Assembly (NCBI RefSeq): GCF_027938815.1 | Contig: NZ_CP115913.1 | Span: 3,320,001-3,384,000, forward strand | Origin: Oceanirhabdus sp. W0125-5 | Lineage (GTDB): Bacteria; Bacillota; Clostridia; Clostridiales; Clostridiaceae | Direction of reading: 5' to 3' | DNA length: 64,000 bases | Shown: piece after piece, positions 57,877-64,000 of the stretch | Position numbering within the stretch: position 1 is the stretch's first letter | Layout of the letters: each line of letters opens with the position of its first letter | Translations under genes and position numbers: made by a program | The notes under the pieces: model-generated | The model's input: only the letters and a program-made list of their open reading frames with translations | Told to the model about the DNA's origin: nothing | The model's database searches: none

Positions 57877-59061
57877 TTAATAATGTCTTTTTAACACTTC
57901 ACCAAGTCTCTTAATACCTTCTACAATTTTATCTTCAGGCATAGTTGAATAATTAAGTCTGAAAGTATTGTTATTTCCACCATTAGGGAAGAACGATCCA
58001 CCTGGTACAAAAGCAACATTAACTTCTAATGCTTCCATATTGATTTCTCTTGAATCTAAGTCTTCTCTTAACTCAACCCATGTAAACAATCCACCTTCAG
58101 GATAAGTGTATTTAACTTCTGCAGGGAAGTATTTCTTCATACTATCAAGCATTAAATCTCTTCTTTTCTTATAAACAGAGATTATCTTCTGAATGTGATC
58201 ATTCAAATCATATTCTTCCATAAATCTTGCAGCTGCTATTTGACTTACAGAACTTGCTTGTAAGTCAGCACCTTGTTTTATAAGTACGTATTTATTTACA
58301 ATATCTTTATGTGCACATACCCATCCAATTCTCAGTCCTGGACAGAAAGTCTTAGAGAATGATCCTAGTGTAATAACATACCCCTCAGCATCAAAGTGTT
58401 TGATACATGGAAGCTTTTCTCCTTCAAATCTTAACTCTCCATATGGACTGTCTTCAATTACAGGTATTTTTTTCTCATTTGCAATTTCAGCTAGTTTTTT
58501 TCTTCTTTCAAGTGACATTGTCTTACCTGATGGATTTTGGAAGTCTGGAATAGTATAAATCATCTTAGTTTCTGGATATTTCTCAAGAGCTTTTTCAAGT
58601 TCCTCAATAATCATTCCATTTTCATCCATAGGAATCTCTACAAATTTAGGATTATATATTTTAAATGCATTAATTGCTCCTAAATAACTAGGGCTTTCAC
58701 ACATTACAATGTCACCTTCATTAAGGAATAGTTTTCCTGAAAACTCTAATCCTTGTTGAGACCCATTGGTAATCATTATATTTTCATAAGTACAGTCAAT
58801 TCTATTTGGTTGCATTCTTTGCTCTGCTATAATTTTTCTTAAAGGATTATATCCTTCAGTAGTGGCATACTGTAAAGCTGCATGTCCATCTTCTAAAATA
58901 ACCTTATTCATTACTTTGTTGATTTGTTCCAAAGGAAATAACTCTGGAGCAGGTAGTCCACCTGCGAATGAAATAACTTCTGGTCTCTGAGTTAATTTTA
59001 ATAACTCTCTGATTTCACTTGCTTTAACATAAGACGCTCTGTCTGAGTATCTTAATTCCAT
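57877..59061 (-). CDS. PLP-dependent aminotransferase, 2-aminoadipate/LysN-like
   Basis: A 394-aa enzyme of the MocR/LysN group without an N-terminal HTH: ISFAGGLPAPELFP, MITNGSQQGLEF, YTIPDFQNPSGKTMS, IPVIEDSPYGELRF and the PLP Lys in GSFSKTFCPGLRIGW. The ATG at 59061 has GGGGGTG upstream; three extra codons to 59070 are not supported. Broad amino-acid transamination likely. Confidence 0.88.
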   Translation of the reverse strand: MELRYSDRASYVKASEIRELLKLTQRPEVISFAGGLPAPELFPLEQINKVMNKVILEDGHAALQYATTEGYNPLRKIIAEQRMQPNRIDCTYENIMITNGSQQGLEFSGKLFLNEGDIVMCESPSYLGAINAFKIYNPKFVEIPMDENGMIIEELEKALEKYPETKMIYTIPDFQNPSGKTMSLERRKKLAEIANEKKIPVIEDSPYGELRFEGEKLPCIKHFDAEGYVITLGSFSKTFCPGLRIGWVCAHKDIVNKYVLIKQGADLQASSVSQIAAARFMEEYDLNDHIQKIISVYKKRRDLMLDSMKKYFPAEVKYTYPEGGLFTWVELREDLDSREINMEALEVNVAFVPGGSFFPNGGNNNTFRLNYSTMPEDKIVEGIKRLGEVLKRHY

Positions 59062-59592
59062 AAAAAGCACCCCCGATATGGATTTTTCTTAATAATTTAA
59101 AGAAATTTTTTAATTATATTATTATTTATGAACTTAATAAATTTTTATAATATTTTGTACAATTTCATTATAACTTTAGGTAAGGTTATTTGCAAGTAAG
59201 CCTTCAAAATTTATATGGTTTGATACTGATATTTTTAAAATATTTAATTTAAAACATTTTATTTTAGATTGAACCATTAATCAAAGTATAATAATGATAC
59301 TATTTTTAGATTTTAATAGTAATACTTTTCACAAATTTGAACTGAATACAAAAATATAATCCTCATTTATTATTTTAAAGTACATAGAATAAAGACAGTA
59401 ATATTTCATAAATAACGTAAACATGAAAGTTTAATTGCAATTTAGAGATATTTTTTTTTAATAAACTACATTTTTTCTATCTAGGTACATAATTAGAGTT
59501 AAAGTATATTATTGAATAATATATTTTAACTTGATATAATATGAGTAAAATCACTAATGAAAACGTTTGCATATCAAAAGGGGGGTACTTAT
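59062..59592. other. Long AT-rich intergenic region with chemoreceptor promoter
   Basis: No coding frame or strong hairpin seen in about 450 bases. At the right end TTGAAT (59512-59517), 17 bases, and TATAAT (59535-59540) form a good promoter for the chemoreceptor gene. Confidence 0.7.
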
Positions 59593-61623
59593 TTGAAAAA
59601 AAAATATAAAAAAATATTTTTATCATCATTATTAATAATATTTTTATTGAGTTGTTTAATTGGAGGTTTTTTATATTTAAAAGAAATACATACATTTAAA
59701 CTTGAACAAGAAAAGAGTATTAAAACTAAAACCCAAAGTATTTTTAAGGATTTCAAACAAGTTGTATCTGATTTGACTTTTTTATCTGAGATGGAGACTA
59801 TGAAAAGATTATTTTTCGATGAAAGTTATATCCCTTTAGTAAAAAAAGATTTGATTAAGTATTCAAAAAGTATGATGGTTTTTAATGAAATAAAATTAGT
59901 TGATTTAAGCGGAAATGAAATCATAAGAGTTAATTATAATAATGGGAAACCACAAGTTGCTTCAAATGACACTTTATCTACTCTTAAAAATGAAGATATA
60001 TTTGAAATCACTAAAGAACTCCCAAAAGGTGATATTTATGTTTCTGAATTTCAACTAAAAAAAGATAATGGCATTGTAAAAGAACCAATTACACCAATTA
60101 TAAAATTTTCCACACCTATATATGGTATCGGAGGTGCAAAACGAGGTATGTTAATCCTTTATTATGAAGGTGAGAATATACTTTCATTGCTACAAGATGA
60201 AGAAATTAGTAATGTTATCCTTTTAAATGAAGAAGGGTATTATTTAAAAGCAATAACCGATCATTTAGAATGGGCTTTTATGTACGAAGATAAAGATTAT
60301 AAATTTAGTGATACATTCAAAACAACTTGGGAAAAGATTTCAAAAAAAGATAATGGATATATTAATAATGTGGAAGGTTTATTTACTTTTGTAACAATAA
60401 ATCCCAAAGCAAAGGTTCATGAAATCAGTAGTAATATACATAATTCAGTTAGTATTAAAGAATTTGATGGTGATTGGAAACTTATTGCTTATAATGATAA
60501 AACAGACTTGTTAAAAATATTAATTAATATAATCTTTATAGTGATATTAATAATGATTATTTTATCTTTAATAAGTTTCTTTATAATCTCCACTATATAT
60601 AAAATTAAAGAAAAACAAATGCTAACTAGGAAATCTATTTTAAATACAAAAGATTCAGCTGAATCATTATTAATAGCTCTAAAAAAAGCATCAAATATGG
60701 TTATGAGTTCATCTTTAAATCTTTCTAATAATATAGAAGATATTTTATACTCGAATAATGATATCTCTAAAAATGTAGAAAATATCGCACAAGGAGCAAA
60801 AGATAATCTTGTAACAACAATGGAAAGTACCTCCATTGTTGATGAAATGTCTAAAAGTTTGCAGCAAATAGCACAAGTTTTTACTGAAGTATCTGAGTTA
60901 GCTATCAAATCTACTATAAAAGCTAAAGATGGAAAACTTAATATTGAAGCAACTATAAATGAAATGCGAAGTATAGATGACGCTGTAAGTAATGTTGTTA
61001 CAAAAATGAAAACATTAGAGGGATACTCTCTTCGAATCGGTGAAATTGTTAAATTAATTAGTGATATATCTGATCAAACTAACTTACTTGCTTTAAATGC
61101 AGCAATTGAAGCTGCTAGAGTTGGTGTTCATGGAAAGGGATTTTCAGTTGTAGCTGATGAAGTAAAAAAGCTAGCAGAAGAATCTTCAAGTTCTACAGAA
61201 AATATTAAATCATTAATTTTAGCTACACAACATGAAATAAATGAAACACGGAAGCTTATGGAGAACGTAGTTCTTACTGTTCATGGAGGCTTAAACGTAA
61301 CAAATAAATCAGGAGATGTTTTTAAAGAAATATATGAAACCATTGATTGTGTTTCAAATAAAATTGAAGATGTTACAGCTGCTACTGAAGAAGCAGCTGT
61401 AGGGACATTTGAAGTCTGTGAGAGAATGACTAAAATGTCTAATATCGCTAAAGAATCAGAATCAAACACCAATAGAGTCTTTGCTGATTCAAAAAAACAA
61501 CTGCAAATAAGTAGCGAAGTATCCGAACTTGCAGTAGTATTAAAGGATATTTCTACAAAAGTGAATTTGATAATTGAAGATTTTGATAATGAATTTACCA
61601 TTTTAACTAAATCATTCCACTAG
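59593..61623 (+). CDS. Methyl-accepting chemotaxis protein with Cache-type sensor
   Basis: A 676-aa receptor. TM1 lies at about residues 8-30 ([20 protein letters not shown]). An extracellular sensor of about 280 residues resembling double-Cache domains follows, then TM2 ([20 protein letters not shown]) and a signalling domain with the tip sequence [18 protein letters not shown] and [23 protein letters not shown] just before the TTG at 59593 favours that start over the ATG at 59557. Ligand unknown. No typical HAMP domain is evident after TM2. Confidence 0.9.
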   Translation: MKKKYKKIFLSSLLIIFLLSCLIGGFLYLKEIHTFKLEQEKSIKTKTQSIFKDFKQVVSDLTFLSEMETMKRLFFDESYIPLVKKDLIKYSKSMMVFNEIKLVDLSGNEIIRVNYNNGKPQVASNDTLSTLKNEDIFEITKELPKGDIYVSEFQLKKDNGIVKEPITPIIKFSTPIYGIGGAKRGMLILYYEGENILSLLQDEEISNVILLNEEGYYLKAITDHLEWAFMYEDKDYKFSDTFKTTWEKISKKDNGYINNVEGLFTFVTINPKAKVHEISSNIHNSVSIKEFDGDWKLIAYNDKTDLLKILINIIFIVILIMIILSLISFFIISTIYKIKEKQMLTRKSILNTKDSAESLLIALKKASNMVMSSSLNLSNNIEDILYSNNDISKNVENIAQGAKDNLVTTMESTSIVDEMSKSLQQIAQVFTEVSELAIKSTIKAKDGKLNIEATINEMRSIDDAVSNVVTKMKTLEGYSLRIGEIVKLISDISDQTNLLALNAAIEAARVGVHGKGFSVVADEVKKLAEESSSSTENIKSLILATQHEINETRKLMENVVLTVHGGLNVTNKSGDVFKEIYETIDCVSNKIEDVTAATEEAAVGTFEVCERMTKMSNIAKESESNTNRVFADSKKQLQISSEVSELAVVLKDISTKVNLIIEDFDNEFTILTKSFH

Positions 61624-61712
61624 AGTGTATAATATTAAGTTGATAATTGAATTTTTTTAATGCTTAATTCAAATAAATATTAACTATAGAAGAAAAAGAA
61701 GGAGAATGATTA

Positions 61713-63038
61713 ATGTTAAAATATTACATTGAGACTTGGGGTTGCCAAATGAATGAAGAAGATTCTGAAAAAATCTCAGGTATGTTGAAAATAAAGAATT
61801 ACACATATACAAAAAATAGGAAGGAAGCTGACATTATTATCTTCAACACATGTTGTGTAAGAGAGAATGCTGAGCTTAAAGTTTATGGTCACTTAGGTGC
61901 TCTAAAAAAATTAAAGATGGAAAAACCTGAATTAGTTATTGCTGTTACAGGATGTATGATGCAGCAACCTGGTATGAAAGATGAGGTAATTAAAAAATTC
62001 CCATATGTAGATATAATAATAGGAACTCATAACTCATACAAATTCCCAGAATATTTAACTAAAGTACTTAGTGGTGAAAGACCTGTTTTAGAAATCTGGG
62101 ATAAAGAAAAAAGTTTAGAGGAAATTGAATCAAATCTTCCTATTGATAGAAAGAATCCTTATAAAGCTTTCGTTACAATTATGTATGGTTGTAACAATTT
62201 CTGCACATATTGTATTGTTCCACATGTTAGAGGACGTGAAAGAAGCAGAAAGCCAGAAGACATTATAAATGAAATTAAAGAACTTGTATCAAAAGGATAT
62301 AAGGAAGTTACTCTTCTTGGTCAAAATGTTAACTCTTATGGAAAAGGATTAAATGATGAGTTATCATTTGCAGATCTTTTAAGAATGATTAACAAAATAG
62401 ATGGATTAGAAAGAGTTAGATTTATGACTTCACATCCAAAGGATTTATCAGATGATGTAATAGATGCTATTGCTGAATGTGATAAACTTTGTGAACAAAT
62501 TCATTTACCTGTTCAAAGTGGTTCATCAAACATCCTGAAGAGAATGAATAGACATTACACTAAAGAAAGCTATCTTGAGCTTGTTGAGAAAATAAAGAAT
62601 AGAATTCCTAATGTAGCTTTAACAACTGACTTAATAGTTGGTTTCCCTGGTGAAACTGAGGAAGACTTTGAGGAGACATTAGATCTTTGCAAAAAAGTAG
62701 AATACGATGCTGCTTATACATTCTTATATTCTAAAAGAACAGGTACACCTGCTGCAGAATATGAAAATCAAGTACCTGAAGATGTTAAGCATGAAAGATT
62801 TAATAGATTATTGGATGTTATTAATGAACGTACAATTAAAAATAACTTAGAATACAAAGACAGAACTGTTGAAGTTTTAGTTGAAGGAACTTCTAAAAAC
62901 AATGATACTATGTTAATGGGTAGAACTAGAAATGGTAGATTGGTAAACTTCTCAGGTTCAAAAGATAGCATTGGTCAAATTGTAAACGTAAAAATTACTT
63001 CGCCAAAATCTTTCTCATTAATGGGTGAACAAGTGTAA
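61713..63038 (+). CDS. miaB: tRNA-2-methylthio-N6-dimethylallyladenosine synthase
   Basis: A 441-aa methylthiotransferase. UPF0004 domain Cys residues lie in [19 protein letters not shown] and TGCMMQQ. The radical SAM motif is [21 protein letters not shown], and a C-terminal TRAM domain ends at GEQV. It modifies A37 of tRNAs reading UNN codons. Followed 14 bases later by mutS, the usual Clostridium order. Confidence 0.95.
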   Translation: MLKYYIETWGCQMNEEDSEKISGMLKIKNYTYTKNRKEADIIIFNTCCVRENAELKVYGHLGALKKLKMEKPELVIAVTGCMMQQPGMKDEVIKKFPYVDIIIGTHNSYKFPEYLTKVLSGERPVLEIWDKEKSLEEIESNLPIDRKNPYKAFVTIMYGCNNFCTYCIVPHVRGRERSRKPEDIINEIKELVSKGYKEVTLLGQNVNSYGKGLNDELSFADLLRMINKIDGLERVRFMTSHPKDLSDDVIDAIAECDKLCEQIHLPVQSGSSNILKRMNRHYTKESYLELVEKIKNRIPNVALTTDLIVGFPGETEEDFEETLDLCKKVEYDAAYTFLYSKRTGTPAAEYENQVPEDVKHERFNRLLDVINERTIKNNLEYKDRTVEVLVEGTSKNNDTMLMGRTRNGRLVNFSGSKDSIGQIVNVKITSPKSFSLMGEQV

Positions 63039-63052
63039 AGGAGGTATTTTTC

Positions 63053-64000
63053 ATGGGATTAACTCCAATGATGCTGCAATACCTCGAGATAAAAGAGAAT
63101 GCTAAAGATTGCATTCTCTTATTTAGACTTGGGGATTTTTATGAAATGTTTTTTGAGGATGCTATAATAGCATCTAAAGATCTAGAAATCGCTCTTACTG
63201 GCAAAAACTGTGGTTTAGAAGAAAGAGCTCCTATGTGTGGAATTCCATTTCATTCAGCTCATAATTATATAAGAACATTGATTACTAAAGGACATAAAGT
63301 AGCTATATGTGAACAGGTAGAAGAAGCAAGTGCTTCAAAGGGGATAGTTAAAAGAGAAATCGTTAAAATCTATACACCTGGGACATATACAGACTCTCAA
63401 TTCCTTAAGGAAGATAAGAATAACTTTGTTTTAAGTTTATATGTTGATAATGACAACAATCAGTTTTCACTTAGCTTTGGAGACATATCAACAGGGGAAC
63501 TTTATACTACATTCGAAAGATATAATTCTAGTATGATATTTAATGAAATCGCAAAGTTCATGCCTACGGAAATTATTTTTAATAATGGATGCAGCGAGGA
63601 ATTTATATTGGAATTATGTGATAAATTTTCAATACCAACGAACGGTATTGATGAATCAGAGTATTCAAAGGATTATTCTGAACTATTGCAAGAACAATTT
63701 TCAGCGGATGAGGTTGCAAAACTATCTCATATAGAAAAAATCTCAATTAGTTCCCTTATACATTATTTTAAACATAATTTAAAATTATTACCTAAGCATA
63801 TGAATAATATTGAAACTTACAAACTTTTAGATCATTTATCATTAGATATGAACTCTAAGAGAAATCTTGAGTTAACAGAAACTATGAAAGATAAATCTAA
63901 AAAAGGTTCTCTTTTATGGGTTTTAGATAAAACAGATACATCTATGGGAGCTAGAAATTTAAGAAAATGGATAGAAAAACCTCTTCTAGATAAAGAGCTT
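63053..64000 (+). CDS. mutS: DNA mismatch repair protein MutS, N-terminal part (cut by window end)
   Basis: 316 codons are open to the window edge. The N-terminal mismatch-binding domain is clear: TPMMLQYLEIKENAKDC, then LLFRLGDFYEMFFEDA with the Phe-x-Glu-type loop, LTGKNCG, APMCGIPFHSA and VAICEQVE. The connector and start of the lever domain follow (DMNSKRNLELTET, SLLWVLDKTDTSMGARNLRKW). Start ATG with AAAGGAGG 8 bases upstream; coupled to miaB. Confidence 0.95.
   Translation, partial: MGLTPMMLQYLEIKENAKDCILLFRLGDFYEMFFEDAIIASKDLEIALTGKNCGLEERAPMCGIPFHSAHNYIRTLITKGHKVAICEQVEEASASKGIVKREIVKIYTPGTYTDSQFLKEDKNNFVLSLYVDNDNNQFSLSFGDISTGELYTTFERYNSSMIFNEIAKFMPTEIIFNNGCSEEFILELCDKFSIPTNGIDESEYSKDYSELLQEQFSADEVAKLSHIEKISISSLIHYFKHNLKLLPKHMNNIETYKLLDHLSLDMNSKRNLELTETMKDKSKKGSLLWVLDKTDTSMGARNLRKWIEKPLLDKEL

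Noticed and set aside
63543..63734. Short plus-strand frame near the right edge
   Set aside because: It lies in another frame of mutS, which is open from 63053 to the end of the window.

Overview
This window looks like a chromosomal segment of a low-GC, anaerobic, spore-forming Firmicute close to Clostridium. The support is very AT-rich DNA with strong AGGAGG-type ribosome binding sites, frequent TTG/GTG starts, T-box control, a CotS-like spore coat gene, a DUF1540 protein, an RNase J gene, a MiaB-MutS pair and an anaerobic purine-degradation cluster. I see no rRNA, tRNA, CRISPR array, prophage or complete insertion sequence.

Layout. 0-4.4 kb: a T-box-controlled cystine/dicarboxylate-type symporter (minus strand, cut by the window edge), a small membrane methyltransferase, a Ca2+/Na+ exchanger behind a candidate yybP-ykoY (Mn2+) riboswitch, an MBL-fold hydrolase and a DUF1540 miniprotein. 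4.4-9.1 kb: an AraC regulator divergent from a DUF454-CydD-like-CydC-like exporter operon. 9.2-16.4 kb: a Cys-rich V4R-like protein, a membrane metallophosphoesterase, DegV, small unknown proteins, and then an odd locus. In that locus a degenerate actin/MreB-like protein is divergent from a ribbon-helix-helix plus coiled-coil protein, across an intergenic region packed with inverted repeats, TGTATACA iterons and copies of a 12-base motif (CTCCCTCTTTTT) found nowhere else in the window in perfect form. 16.5-18.5 kb: purB and a cytidine-deaminase-like gene. 18.6-22.7 kb: a probable RiPP cluster. It holds two 9-codon ORFs in a structured transcript, an ABC exporter, a radical SAM/SPASM maturase and a 40-aa Cys-rich precursor (CWCSC). 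22.8-28.2 kb: RNase J, an XRE-TPR regulator, two methyltransferases and a glutaredoxin-like protein behind a CsoR/CstR-type palindrome.

28.3-44.6 kb is a nearly gap-free purine/urate degradation operon: ygeX, ygeY, ygeW, hydantoinase, ssnA, a PreA-like iron-sulfur flavoprotein, and two complete three-subunit molybdenum hydroxylases. The second hydroxylase has a MocA-type cytidylyltransferase fused to its Mo subunit. A divergent PLP enzyme lies upstream, and an acetate-transporter-family gene lies convergently downstream. These enzymes would hydroxylate and deaminate purines, open the rings, remove carbamoyl groups and release ammonia from 2,3-diaminopropionate. An NADP-type glutamate dehydrogenase lies 5 kb further on.

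44.6-64 kb is mostly housekeeping: an RNA methyltransferase, RluB-type pseudouridine synthase, MnmM-like methyltransferase, RpiR regulator, gdhA, a BaiN/HI0933 flavoprotein, cmk, ispH, a CotS-like protein with a GNAT enzyme, two aminotransferases, a chemoreceptor, miaB and the start of mutS. A 128-bp element with 18-bp perfect terminal inverted repeats and two short gene remnants also lie here or near the odd locus.
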